A DNA stretch of 64,000 nt from Sulfurimonas sp. (lineage in GTDB: Bacteria > Campylobacterota > Campylobacteria > Campylobacterales > Sulfurimonadaceae): the NCBI RefSeq assembly GCF_023228785.1, contig NZ_JALOAN010000011.1, forward strand, positions 1 through 64,000, written 5' to 3'. This document shows positions 51,474-60,203 of the stretch, piece after piece (position 1 is the first letter of the stretch; the number at the start of each line of letters is the position of its first letter). Position numbers and translations under genes: made by a program. Below the pieces are notes generated by a model. It saw only the letters and a program-made list of their open reading frames with translations. It had not been told where the DNA came from and did no database searches.

Positions 51474-53429
51474 TTAAAACTTAAATGATAAGTTTGTGTA
51501 AACATATCTTCCTGGTTCGTTTAAAAGCATAGTGTCTACTCCGGCAGTAAGAAGTGTTAAGTCAGTATATGTGTTACTTTTTGCATAAGCTTTGTCAAAT
51601 AGATTATTTATTCCTAAAGTAAAGTCAAAGTTTTTGCTTACAGCGTGTTTTACTTTTAAGTTTAAAACTGTCCAAGCACTAAGTCTTTGTTCGCCATTGT
51701 CTTTATCATAATCACTCCATTTATCAGAAGCTTGTACTTCAATTTTAGCGATGCTATTACTCATATATTCATAGTTAAGAGCAAGCGTTCCTCTAAGAGG
51801 TGCCATGTCTGCTAAGTCTTTATCAGTTTGACCAATTATAGCTTTGTCTTTTTCACCTTTTTTATAAGAGACGCCAGCATCTATAGTAATATCATCAGTC
51901 GCATAGTAAGAAGCACTTAACTCACCACCATAAACTGTTGCATCAATATTTTGAAAAGTAGCTCCTTTTTTTAGATAAATATAGTCGTCTAACATCGAGT
52001 AAAACCCTTTGATCTTGAACTTAAATGAACTATTGTCAATTTCATATCCTAAATCAACTTCTGTGTTTGTTGTTTGATCTAAGTTAGCATTTCCACTTCC
52101 TGGCATATAGAGCTCTCTAGCATCAGGAACACGAGAAGCTTGACCAACACCTAAGAAGATTTTATTCTCTTTGTTAAGGTTATAAGTAGTCATTAGGTTT
52201 GCACTAAAAGCGCTGTAATCATTTGATTTCAAAGCTATATCGCTAGGATCAATATCTGTAGAATCATATCTTGCTCCAAGGCTAAAACCAAAAGATCCAT
52301 ACTCTTTATTTAGTTTTGCAAAAATAGCACTATTTTTTGTCTCGGTGTGAGTTAAGCTAATGGAGTGTGGACCTTCAATAGTAGTCATTGCATTGGTCCC
52401 ATATTTTTCACCTTCCCAGGTTCTTTTACTTCCATCAAGTCCAACTAAAAGTTTAAAGCTATTTATATCAAAGTTATTTTTAAGCTTCAAGCCTTTCATT
52501 GTTGTTTTTAAGTGGTTTGTCATATACATCATAGTGCCACTATTTCTGTACTTTGTATCCATAGGATGATCCACATTAGAGTAGTAATACTGCAAGTTTA
52601 CATCTTTATAGATATCACTAATATTTTTTATATCATAAGCTACGCTATAGATATTTGAATCATCATATGCTGCATCCATCTTTGAGTTTCCATAAAGAAC
52701 ATCATCGCTCTGGTTTCTTGTAGCACTTAGCTGAAGTTCTTGGTCCTCTGTGACATTTACAAATGCCTTAGCCATGATACTTCTTTTTTTATATGCGGGA
52801 ATATCTTCATATTTTGTTTGAAACTGGTTAGGTACCGGTGCATTCTTTTTCACTTGTCCAGCTATAGTATCGCCATTTCCATCTCTGTATTGGTCACTTG
52901 TTTCACTTGAACCACTTACTAAAACACGAACTATGTCATTTCCTCCACTAAAAGTAGCTCCAATTTTTTTATAGTTCCAGCTTCCAACTCCTAAATCAAC
53001 TTGACCTTTGAAATCTTTTGTAGGTTTTTTTGTTTTGATCTTTAAGCCACCGCTTAGAGTTCCAAAGTTCTCTACATCATAAGGACCTTCTATAACTTCT
53101 ACAGAGTCAATCTGGCTTGTAATAATGTGTGAGACTGGTGGATCCATTCTATTTGGACATGCTCCAAAAACTTTAGTTCCATCGACATCTACAGAGATGT
53201 TGTCTCTTTTTTGCCCGCGGATAAAAACATCATTTGCAATGCCACTACGGCGACTCATATCTATACTAGGTACACTATTACTTAGTGCCTCTGCTAAGTC
53301 AGCTGAGACCTGCGCATTTTGGCTAACTTCTGTGATAACAGTCGACTCTACACTAATGGGTGCAAGTTGAACTTCATTTGCCACAAGAGATGCAATAGCT
53401 ATTAGAGATAGAGGGATAATCTTCTTCAT
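51474..53429 (-). CDS. TonB-dependent copper receptor (OprC/NosA type)
   Basis: Outer-membrane gated porin, 651 aa, with signal peptide (MKKIIPLSLIAIASLVA), a plug domain (about 28-135) and a 22-strand barrel ending in Phe (YVYTNLSFKF). The plug contains CPNRM (Cys91, Met95) and an extracellular loop has HPM (His288, Met290). This is the CxxxM-HxM set that binds copper in Pseudomonas OprC. Together with the ACPNRMDPP context it supports copper uptake rather than iron-siderophore uptake. NosA-type receptors serve nitrous-oxide reductase maturation in denitrifiers; no nos gene is visible here. An 'aaggaaag' ribosome site precedes the ATG. Confidence 0.85.
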   Translation of the reverse strand: MKKIIPLSLIAIASLVANEVQLAPISVESTVITEVSQNAQVSADLAEALSNSVPSIDMSRRSGIANDVFIRGQKRDNISVDVDGTKVFGACPNRMDPPVSHIITSQIDSVEVIEGPYDVENFGTLSGGLKIKTKKPTKDFKGQVDLGVGSWNYKKIGATFSGGNDIVRVLVSGSSETSDQYRDGNGDTIAGQVKKNAPVPNQFQTKYEDIPAYKKRSIMAKAFVNVTEDQELQLSATRNQSDDVLYGNSKMDAAYDDSNIYSVAYDIKNISDIYKDVNLQYYYSNVDHPMDTKYRNSGTMMYMTNHLKTTMKGLKLKNNFDINSFKLLVGLDGSKRTWEGEKYGTNAMTTIEGPHSISLTHTETKNSAIFAKLNKEYGSFGFSLGARYDSTDIDPSDIALKSNDYSAFSANLMTTYNLNKENKIFLGVGQASRVPDARELYMPGSGNANLDQTTNTEVDLGYEIDNSSFKFKIKGFYSMLDDYIYLKKGATFQNIDATVYGGELSASYYATDDITIDAGVSYKKGEKDKAIIGQTDKDLADMAPLRGTLALNYEYMSNSIAKIEVQASDKWSDYDKDNGEQRLSAWTVLNLKVKHAVSKNFDFTLGINNLFDKAYAKSNTYTDLTLLTAGVDTMLLNEPGRYVYTNLSFKF

Positions 53430-53510
53430 AAAACTTTCCTTAAATGTTTAAATTAGCAAATGATATAAAAACATTGTTAAAAGAGTGTTAATTTGTTAAT
53501 TAATTGTTGT

Positions 53511-53516
53511 TAAAAT
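53511..53516 (+). promoter_or_regulatory. -10 box of the 55-aa membrane protein gene (leaderless type)
   Basis: TAAAAT ends 6 nt before the ATG at 53523. Confidence 0.4.
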
Positions 53517-53522
53517 TTCGCC

Positions 53523-53690
53523 ATGAATAAAATTGAAAAAATAAAAAGAGTAGTTTTAATAGCCTTGGGCTTTGGACTTGCTACTTACCTTATCATGAGT
53601 GGAATGGCGATGTTAGAGCAAGAAGATAAAGCATCTTTAGTTAGTGAGAGTAACTCCACGAGCGAAGTTCATGGTCACACAGTGAAGTGA
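53523..53690 (+). CDS. Small single-helix membrane protein, 55 aa
   Basis: Short ORF with a basic N-terminus (MNKIEKIKR), one transmembrane helix (about 10-32; VVLIALGFGLATYLIMSG) and a polar tail ending HGHTVK. It is divergent from the copper receptor gene, and its last 54 nt overlap the 3' end of the agmatine deiminase gene on the other strand. The TAAAAT-N6-ATG arrangement is the same as for several real genes here. The His pair and the neighbour could hint at metal handling, but that is speculation. Confidence 0.5.
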   Translation: MNKIEKIKRVVLIALGFGLATYLIMSGMAMLEQEDKASLVSESNSTSEVHGHTVK

Positions 53691-54635
53691 TCCGTGTTGC
53701 TTTATAAGAGTTAGACAGTCAACTCCTACAACCTCTCTGTCTCTAAAGGTATCTCTAAAAATCTCTAAAGCCTCAGTATCTTGCTTAACACCATATGTAG
53801 GAACTATAACTGCCCCATTTACAAACAAAAAGTTTGCATAAGTAGCTGGAAGTCTCTCTTCTTCAAAGTATATGGCATCACTCATAGGTAGAGCTATAAG
53901 CTTAAAGTTGTGCTCTTTTGCAAAAGCTTTTAACTCATCTTCCATAAGTTTTAACTCACTAAAGTGCTCATCACTCTCATCTTCGCACTTAACATAGATG
54001 ATGCTATCTCTGCTTATAAAGCGTGCTAGAGTATCTATGTGAGAGTCCGTGTCGTCACCTGCTAAGTAGCCGTGATTTAGATACAAGATCTTATGTGATC
54101 CAAAAAATTCATTTAGTTTTTGTGTGATCTGCTCTTTGCTTAGATGTGGATTGCGGTTTTTGTTTAACATGCAAGCTGAGGTTGTAAGAATGATGCCATC
54201 TCCATTGCTCTCAACTGCACCACCCTCAAGAACAAAGTCAATAGTTTGAAGTTTTGCACCGTAGATCTTAGAGATGCTTCTACTCATAAGATTGTCTTTT
54301 TGAGAGTCAAACTTTCCTCCCCAAGCGTTAAATGAAAAATCAAGAAGTTTAATCTCATAGTTATCTTTTATAGTAAGAGCCGAGCAATCTCTAGCCCAAG
54401 TGTCGTTTGTCTCATACTCTAGAAAAAATAGATTTTCTAGATCTATAAAATGCTTCTTAACTTCTTCTATATCGTGACAAATTATAAGAACATTTTGATA
54501 CTTTTTAATAGCGTTTATGATATTTATAAAGCAGATCTCGGATTCATCTAGATAAAGAGACCAGTCGCTATTTTTATGTGGAAATATAATTTGTGTAAAA
54601 CTTTGTTCTTCAAACTCTGCTATTAGGCTCTTCAT
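53637..54635 (-). CDS. Agmatine deiminase family protein
   Basis: Guanidino-group-modifying enzyme (PAD_porph family) that turns agmatine into N-carbamoylputrescine, a step to putrescine. Conserved stretches are DTWARDCSALTI, LEGGAVESNGDG, DDTDSHIDTLARF and, at the C-terminus, HGSLHCVTMN with the catalytic Cys319. At 332 aa it is slightly shorter than plant AIH but complete. It is divergent from alr; the starts are only 16 nt apart, so their promoters overlap. Confidence 0.9.
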   Translation of the reverse strand: MKSLIAEFEEQSFTQIIFPHKNSDWSLYLDESEICFINIINAIKKYQNVLIICHDIEEVKKHFIDLENLFFLEYETNDTWARDCSALTIKDNYEIKLLDFSFNAWGGKFDSQKDNLMSRSISKIYGAKLQTIDFVLEGGAVESNGDGIILTTSACMLNKNRNPHLSKEQITQKLNEFFGSHKILYLNHGYLAGDDTDSHIDTLARFISRDSIIYVKCEDESDEHFSELKLMEDELKAFAKEHNFKLIALPMSDAIYFEEERLPATYANFLFVNGAVIVPTYGVKQDTEALEIFRDTFRDREVVGVDCLTLIKQHGSLHCVTMNFARGVTLTN

Positions 54636-54639
54636 AGTG

Positions 54640-54645
54640 TATAAT
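54640..54645 (+). promoter_or_regulatory. -10 box of alr (leaderless type)
   Basis: TATAAT ends 6 nt before the ATG at 54652; the spacer 'ttcctt' has no ribosome site. Confidence 0.5.
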
Positions 54646-54651
54646 TTCCTT

Positions 54652-55653
54652 ATGGCTTATATAATTTTAAATAAAAACAATTTTTTTCATAACCTCGACA
54701 TTATCTCAAAACGAACCAAAAGCAAAGATAAAATAGCAATAGTTTTAAAAGATAACGCGTATGGACACGGACTTCTTGAGATGGCAGAAATGTCAAAAGA
54801 GTATGGTATCAAAAAAGCAGTAGTTCGCAGTTGCGAAGATGCTAAAAGAGTTGAGGATTTTTTTGAATATATCTTGGTGTTAGGCGAGATTCCAAACTCT
54901 GCAAGTAAAAAAGTAAGATACACCATAAACTCTCTTGACTCTATAGAGAATTTTCCAAAAAATAGTTTAGTTGAGTTAAAAGTAGATAGCGGAATGCATA
55001 GAAATGGAGTTCTCTCAAGTGAGCTTCGTGAAGCATTTTTGAGGATAAAAAAAGCAGGACTTATCTTAGAAGGTGTTTTTACTCATCACAGATCTGCTGA
55101 TGAATTAACAAGTGAGTGGTTTTGGCAAAATGACAATTTTAAAAGAGTAAAAAAAGAGGCAAAAGCTTTAGCAGAGGAGTTTAAGGTAGAACCGCTTAGG
55201 TTTCACTCAGCAAACTCAGCATCTCTCTTTAGAAGTGAGAGTTTTGATGAGGATATGGCAAGAGTTGGCATCGTATCTTATGGCTGTTTAGAGGGCAGTG
55301 ACGAACTAAAGCCAGTCCTTAGTCTATATGCTAAAAAGATATCTACAAGAGAGCTTAAAAAATCCCAAAGAGTAGGTTATGGTGGAAGATTTGTGGCACA
55401 AGAAGATTTAGTAGTCTCAAACTATGATTTTGGTTATGGTGATGGATTTTTAAGATGTTTATCTAACAAGTTTGTAGCTCCAAACGGTGAAAGACAGGTT
55501 GGAACTATCTCTATGGATAACAGCTCATTTTTAACTGATAAAGATGAGATCTTAATATTTGATGATGCAAGAGTTGCAGCAAAACAGGCTGATACAATAA
55601 GCTATGAAATTTTAACATCACTAAAGAGTTATATAAAAAGATGGATAGTTTAA
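54652..55653 (+). CDS. alr: Alanine racemase
   Basis: PLP fold-type III enzyme supplying D-alanine for peptidoglycan. The PLP lysine is Lys33 in VLKDNAYGHG. The second catalytic Tyr is probably in RVGYGGRF, and GTISMDNSSF near the C-terminus is conserved. At 333 aa it is shorter than the 360 aa of E. coli Alr, as in other Campylobacterota. The frame is open to a GTG at 54637, but the ATG at 54652 starts the conserved AYIILNKNNFFHNL. Repeat DNA follows its stop at 10 nt. Confidence 0.93.
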   Translation: MAYIILNKNNFFHNLDIISKRTKSKDKIAIVLKDNAYGHGLLEMAEMSKEYGIKKAVVRSCEDAKRVEDFFEYILVLGEIPNSASKKVRYTINSLDSIENFPKNSLVELKVDSGMHRNGVLSSELREAFLRIKKAGLILEGVFTHHRSADELTSEWFWQNDNFKRVKKEAKALAEEFKVEPLRFHSANSASLFRSESFDEDMARVGIVSYGCLEGSDELKPVLSLYAKKISTRELKKSQRVGYGGRFVAQEDLVVSNYDFGYGDGFLRCLSNKFVAPNGERQVGTISMDNSSFLTDKDEILIFDDARVAAKQADTISYEILTSLKSYIKRWIV

Positions 55654-55657
55654 AACC

Positions 55658-55837
55658 CTAATGAGATTGCGGGTCAAGCCCGCAATGACGGAGTGTTTAA
55701 GAGTGAAATGACGGAGTAGTTGAGCTTCTCTAGTTCCAATGCTCTGCGTTTGAATTCTCTAGTTCAAATGCTCTGCGTTGGAATTCATATATGTCTGGAT
55801 TATAGTATATATATAGACTCCCACGCGGAGCATGGGA
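55658..55837. repeat. Repeat island with T1 twin-hairpin copy 4
   Basis: One TTGCGGG palindrome (about 55663-55689), short 'atgacggag' fragments, then a T1 element (55731-55837). The left hairpin of this T1 element is duplicated (two 'ctagttc(a/c)aatgctctgcgtt' units). The right hairpin is CTCCCACGC-GGA-GCATGGGAG after the 'tatatatagac' spacer. It lies between convergent alr and the NlpC/P60 gene. Confidence 0.85.
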
Positions 55838-55875
55838 GCCAGATAGATGTAAAATTTGCAACTCCGTGAGATCTT

Positions 55876-56406
55876 TTATGGTAAGATTCTTCTTGCTTGC
55901 CAGTATTTATCTTTCCAATAAGGGTTATTTAGACTTGAGATGCTAACTCCCCTTTTTGTTGAAGTGTGGATAAACTTATCTTTTTCTATAATCACTCCAG
56001 CATGTCTCTGTTTGAATCCAGTCTTAAAAAACACCAAATCTCCCTCTCTTACTGAAGCTCTACTCACAAGATAACCTGTTTTAGCTTGATACTTTGTAGT
56101 TCGTGGTAGATCTATGTTAAAAGCATCTTTGTAGATGTTTTGTATAAGTGATGAGCAGTCAAGCCCGCTTGTGTCAAAACCGCCATATTCATAAGGTGTT
56201 CTATACCATTTTTTATACTCTTCATAGAGAGCTATGGTTATCCAGTTTTGTTGGCTTGGCTTATACTCTGGGGATGCTTTTTTTGTATTTGTTAATTTTA
56301 TGGCTTTGTTGGCGCTAGTTGTGCTAGGAGTTTTGCTTATCCCTCTTGTAGAGCACCCACTAAGTAAAAAAGTAGACACGACTACAAAAACGAGACACTT
56401 TAACAT
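55876..56406 (-). CDS. NlpC/P60 family lipoprotein
   Basis: Peptidoglycan-cleaving cysteine peptidase on the outer or inner membrane. Lipobox LLSGC with Cys18. A Ser/Thr-rich linker precedes the NlpC/P60 domain. The catalytic triad is Cys84 (GLDCSSL), His135 (RHAGVII) and His147 (FIHTST). At 176 aa it resembles E. coli Spr/MepS in size and layout, which cleaves D-Ala-mDAP crosslinks. It is in a run of genes reading the same way down from ribA. Confidence 0.93.
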   Translation of the reverse strand: MLKCLVFVVVSTFLLSGCSTRGISKTPSTTSANKAIKLTNTKKASPEYKPSQQNWITIALYEEYKKWYRTPYEYGGFDTSGLDCSSLIQNIYKDAFNIDLPRTTKYQAKTGYLVSRASVREGDLVFFKTGFKQRHAGVIIEKDKFIHTSTKRGVSISSLNNPYWKDKYWQARRILP

Positions 56407-56411
56407 GACAT

Positions 56412-56804
56412 TTAAGAGTTAGTTTTTATGATGGCAGTTGAAAATATCACTCCATCTACGCCCAAAATTGCCAACTCTTCGATCTCATCTTCATCCTCTA
56501 TGTGAACTAAAATTTTTGCATCAAATAGATAGTTATTTGCAATGCGCGTGGCAGTAGAAGCCAGCTCTTTTTGCACTAAAATAAAAGAAGCTCCAAGTGA
56601 AGATGCATAGATAAGTTCTCTTATATCTTCTACTCCTACAGCTAAGCTTATCTCGTTTGCTTTGCAGTAGTTTATGATCTCTAAATTGTCTTCACTAAAG
56701 TCTAAATAGATAGTAGAGTTTGACGGAGTATTATCTATAGCATCTATATTTTGTGTATGATAAAAGTTTACACTATCGATAAATCTATGACCAAATATAA
56801 ACAT
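56412..56804 (-). CDS. Conserved hypothetical protein, half-barrel-like
   Basis: A 130-aa soluble protein with alternating short strands and helices: TIYLDFS, ISLAVGV, ASFILVQ, KILVHIED, VDGVIFS. This resembles part of a TIM barrel. No family name is certain and no catalytic residues are obvious. The frame is open to 56822, but the ATG at 56804 overlaps the stop of the upstream gene as TAATG and follows 'agagg', so I start there. Probably translationally coupled to the zinc-ribbon protein. Confidence 0.7.
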   Translation of the reverse strand: MFIFGHRFIDSVNFYHTQNIDAIDNTPSNSTIYLDFSEDNLEIINYCKANEISLAVGVEDIRELIYASSLGASFILVQKELASTATRIANNYLFDAKILVHIEDEDEIEELAILGVDGVIFSTAIIKTNS

Positions 56805-57010
56805 TATGACCTCTTTAAACACTCTTGTGAGCAGTAGTATTTGTTGTTACTGATAATCGTATCATCTACTTCACAGTAGATCCCACACTGTTCGCAACTC
56901 ACCATATCGTTTGCTAGGGAGTCTTTTTTATTATGTTTTACTTGTGGCTTTTTTTTGATAAATACAAAGTACACAACTGCGATAAGTACAATAACTAAAA
57001 TCCATTGCAT
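56804..57010 (-). CDS. Small membrane-anchored zinc-ribbon protein
   Basis: A 68-aa protein with one N-terminal membrane helix (2-18), a Lys-rich linker, and a C-terminal zinc-binding motif with CEQCGIYC and YYCSQECL. This matches the pattern of small PP0621-like proteins. The role is unknown. It starts with an 'aggagaag' ribosome site one base from the end of rsmG, so rsmG, this gene and the next are co-translated. Confidence 0.75.
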   Translation of the reverse strand: MQWILVIVLIAVVYFVFIKKKPQVKHNKKDSLANDMVSCEQCGIYCEVDDTIISNNKYYCSQECLKRS

Positions 57011-57588
57011 TAGTCTTCTCCTATGAGTAAATAGTGTCTATTTTTAGTCTTTATGACCTTGTGTTTGAGGCTTGGATCTACTTCATCGTAAACTCTCTCA
57101 CCTTTGTAAAAGAGTAGTTTTGAATCTTCATCTCTAAAGTTTTTACTCAGATCTAATAGCATCTTTGTATCTGTAACTGCTCTTGAAGTTACAATATCGA
57201 AGATCTCGCTATCCATCTGCTCGACTCTTTTTTTAACAACTTTAACATTAAGAAGCTTCAAATCAGCCTTTACAAACTGTAAAAAACTAGCTCTTTTTGC
57301 TAATGGTTCAACTAAAGTTACTTGTGTGTTTGGTAAGGCAAAAGCTAAAATCATACCAGGAAAACCAGCACCCGTTCCTATATCTAGGAGAGTTTTAGCA
57401 GGTGGTAAAAAAGAGATAGGAAAAACTGCATCATAGATAAACTCATCTATAGTTTTTTCACCTTTTGCACCTGTTAAGTTATGAACCTTGTTCCACTTAA
57501 AAAGAAGTTCTTTATACTTTTGTACATTGTAAAAAAAGTTATCAGGTAGCGTGATGTTATCGTAAGAGAGAGTAGCTTTCAAATCCAC
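57010..57588 (-). CDS. rsmG: 16S rRNA (guanine-527-N7)-methyltransferase
   Basis: Rossmann-fold SAM methyltransferase modifying G527 in 16S rRNA; loss gives streptomycin resistance in other bacteria. The SAM loop is [10 protein letters not shown] (69-78). [11 protein letters not shown] and VTSRAV are family signatures. At 192 aa it is normal. The start is GTG at 57588 with 'aaagga' ahead of it. Confidence 0.94.
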   Translation of the reverse strand: MDLKATLSYDNITLPDNFFYNVQKYKELLFKWNKVHNLTGAKGEKTIDEFIYDAVFPISFLPPAKTLLDIGTGAGFPGMILAFALPNTQVTLVEPLAKRASFLQFVKADLKLLNVKVVKKRVEQMDSEIFDIVTSRAVTDTKMLLDLSKNFRDEDSKLLFYKGERVYDEVDPSLKHKVIKTKNRHYLLIGED

Positions 57589-57634
57589 AAAAATCCTTTA
57601 AAAGAGACATTTTAGCATAAGTTTAAATGGAGAT

Positions 57635-58198
57635 TTAAATCAAATGTCCCATCTTGTCTTTTTTAACATTTAAGTAGTCTTCATTATATATGTTAGAGTC
57701 CATAATAATTGGGATCCGTTCTATAATTTCTATATTACTTATAGAGTTTATTTTGTCTGGATTATTTGTTAGTAGTTTTATCTTTTTTATGTTGAAATGT
57801 TCTAAAATTCTAGTTACTATTTCATAAGTTCTCTCATCAGCACGAAAGCCAAGTTGATGATTTGCCTCTATAGTGTTTAAGCCCATATCTTGGAGTGCGT
57901 AGGCATTTATCTTGTTTAAGAGTCCGATATTTCGCCCCTCTTGTCTTAGGTAGATAACCATACCATTTGAAGCCTCAGCTAACTTTAGTGCAAACTCTAG
58001 CTGGTCACGACAGTCACACTTCAAGCTTCCTATAGCATCACCCGTTAAACACTCAGAGTGAACTCTTACTATTGGTACTTCTGCTAAGTCATCTTTATAT
58101 ATAACAAGATGCTCTTTTTGACCCTCTTTAAAGGCTTTTACTTTGAAATCTCCAAACCTAGAAGGTAAGTTTGCGACCTCTGAAATCTTTATATTCAA
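57635..58198 (-). CDS. ribA: GTP cyclohydrolase II
   Basis: First step of riboflavin synthesis from GTP. The zinc ligands are Cys50, Cys61 and Cys63 (VHSECLTGD, LKCDCRDQ). The phosphate-binding RQEGRNIGL is at 86-94. The length is 187 aa, a stand-alone RibA without a fused RibB. The start is TTG at 58198 (MNIKISEV); no ATG precedes the conserved sequence. Confidence 0.95.
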   Translation of the reverse strand: MNIKISEVANLPSRFGDFKVKAFKEGQKEHLVIYKDDLAEVPIVRVHSECLTGDAIGSLKCDCRDQLEFALKLAEASNGMVIYLRQEGRNIGLLNKINAYALQDMGLNTIEANHQLGFRADERTYEIVTRILEHFNIKKIKLLTNNPDKINSISNIEIIERIPIIMDSNIYNEDYLNVKKDKMGHLI

Positions 58199-58271
58199 TA
58201 CATGTACCCTAGTTTAAACTTTAAAACGATAAAATAAATTTTTATAAAATTATAGCTAAAAAAGGTTTATT

Positions 58272-59246
58272 ATGTTTCAAAGATTTCGTAGAACTCGTTT
58301 AAAGGGGCAACTTCGCTCATTAGTAAGAGAGACAACGCTTAGTAAAAATGACTTTATCTATCCACTTTTTGTTCGCTCAGGCGAGGGAATAAAGACAGAA
58401 GTTTCTTCTATGCCAGGCGTGTTTCAGATGAGTTTAGATGAGATCTTAAAAGAGTGCGTGGAGCTTAAAAAACTTGGACTTTATTCTATTCTTCTCTTTG
58501 GTATTCCTGATGTTAAAGACTCCATTGGATCTGATTCGCTTTGTGAGCATGGTATTATTGCAACTGCAATTCGTGCTATAAAACAAGAGCACCCAGAGAT
58601 GTTTATTGTAACGGATCTATGCTTTTGCGAATATACAGATCATGGGCATTGTGGGATTATCGATGAGGTTAATGAAACCGTAAACAACGATGCTACGCTT
58701 GAGATCTCGGCAGAGCAAGCTATTATTCACGCAAAAGCTGGAGCTGATATGATTGCTCCTTCTGGCATGATGGATGGGATCATAGTAACACTTCGCGAAG
58801 CACTAGATGAAAATGGCTATGAAAATCTTCCTATTATGGCATATTCGACCAAATTTGCATCTGGGTACTATGGACCGTTTCGTGATGTAGCAGAGTCAAC
58901 TCCATCTTTTGGAGATAGATCTAGCTACCAGATGGATCCAGCAAACAGACGAGAGGCTATAAATGAATCTATATCAGATGAGATCCAAGGCGCCGATATA
59001 TTGATGGTAAAACCTGCACTTGCGTATTTAGATATAGTTAGAGACATAAGAGAAAACACTTCACTTCCACTGGCCGTATATAATGTAAGTGGCGAGTATG
59101 CAATGTTAAAAGCGGCTGGAGCAAGAGATCTGATAGACTATGATAGAGTTGTGATGGAGACTATGATAGGCTTTAAGAGAGCTGGTGCGGATATTATTAT
59201 CTCTTACCATGCCAAAGAAGTTGCAAAGATGCTAGAAATAGTATAG
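58272..59246 (+). CDS. hemB: Delta-aminolevulinic acid dehydratase (porphobilinogen synthase)
   Basis: Condenses two 5-aminolevulinate molecules in heme synthesis. It is the zinc form: Cys117, Cys119 and Cys127 ([15 protein letters not shown]). The Schiff-base lysines are Lys194 ([13 protein letters not shown]) and Lys247 ([10 protein letters not shown]). At 324 aa it is complete. It supplies heme for the many c- and b-type cytochromes seen here. Ribosome site 'aaagg' is 8 nt before the ATG. Confidence 0.96.
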   Translation: MFQRFRRTRLKGQLRSLVRETTLSKNDFIYPLFVRSGEGIKTEVSSMPGVFQMSLDEILKECVELKKLGLYSILLFGIPDVKDSIGSDSLCEHGIIATAIRAIKQEHPEMFIVTDLCFCEYTDHGHCGIIDEVNETVNNDATLEISAEQAIIHAKAGADMIAPSGMMDGIIVTLREALDENGYENLPIMAYSTKFASGYYGPFRDVAESTPSFGDRSSYQMDPANRREAINESISDEIQGADILMVKPALAYLDIVRDIRENTSLPLAVYNVSGEYAMLKAAGARDLIDYDRVVMETMIGFKRAGADIIISYHAKEVAKMLEIV

Positions 59247-59276
59247 AATAACAATCGATAATATATGGGGAATAAA

Positions 59277-60203
59277 TTGAGACATTTTTTAACATTAAAA
59301 GATTTTACAAAAGAAGAGATACTTGAAATTGTTGACTTAGGTTTACAGATCAAAAAAAATCTCAAAGCCAAGATCTACAAAAAAGAGCTAGAGAACCAAA
59401 CCCTAGCAATGATTTTTGAGAAGAGCTCAACAAGAACTAGAGTTAGTTTTGAAACTGGAATGTTTCAGCTTGGTGGTCACGCACTTTTTCTATCAAACCG
59501 TGATATCCACCTAGGAAGAGGTGAACCTATTAAAGATACAGCTAGGGTGATCTCTAGTATGTGCGATATGGTAATGATAAGAACATTTGAGCAGTCTATG
59601 ATAGAAGAGTTTGCAAGCTATTCAAAAGTTCCTGTGATTAACGGATTGACAGACTCATTTCATCCAGTTCAACTCTTAGCAGACTACATGACTTTAGTGG
59701 AGTACGAGGCACATGAAAATATAGTTTGTGCCTATATTGGAGATGGAAACAATATGACTCACTCATGGATGATACTAGCCGCAAAGCTTGGATTTGAGTT
59801 AAGAATAGCTACTCCAAAAGGTTATGAAGTTGATGATGCAATACTCAAAGAAGCTCTTATGTTAGCAAAAGAGAGTGGGGCGACTATAAAAACCATGAAT
59901 GATCCAAATGAAGCTGCAACAGGTGCTAATGTTATCACAACAGACACTTGGACATCTATGGGGCAAGAAGAAGAAAAAGATCAAAGAATCAAAACATTTA
60001 AAGGCTTTATAGTAGACGAAAAACTAATGCTTTTAGCTCACAAAGATGCTAGATTTTTACACTGTTTGCCAGCATATAGAGGATTGGAAGTTAGCGAGGA
60101 TGTATTAGAAAAACATTCAGAGATGGTGTTTAATGAAGCAGAAAATAGGCTTCATGCACAAAAAGGACTTATGGTTTGGCTAGATAAAAAGAGAGGTGTA
60201 TAA
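59277..60203 (+). CDS. argF: Ornithine carbamoyltransferase
   Basis: Makes citrulline from ornithine and carbamoyl phosphate. The carbamoyl-phosphate site is STRTR, with FETGM after it. [11 protein letters not shown] and the C-terminal HCLPAYRG carry the ornithine-binding residues. At 308 aa it is normal. ATG 59265 is in frame, but TTG 59277 gives the family-typical start RHFLTLKDF, and 'ggggaa' lies at the right distance, so I prefer TTG. A TAGAAT box is at 59244. The stop overlaps the next start (TAATG). Confidence 0.95.
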   Translation: MRHFLTLKDFTKEEILEIVDLGLQIKKNLKAKIYKKELENQTLAMIFEKSSTRTRVSFETGMFQLGGHALFLSNRDIHLGRGEPIKDTARVISSMCDMVMIRTFEQSMIEEFASYSKVPVINGLTDSFHPVQLLADYMTLVEYEAHENIVCAYIGDGNNMTHSWMILAAKLGFELRIATPKGYEVDDAILKEALMLAKESGATIKTMNDPNEAATGANVITTDTWTSMGQEEEKDQRIKTFKGFIVDEKLMLLAHKDARFLHCLPAYRGLEVSEDVLEKHSEMVFNEAENRLHAQKGLMVWLDKKRGV

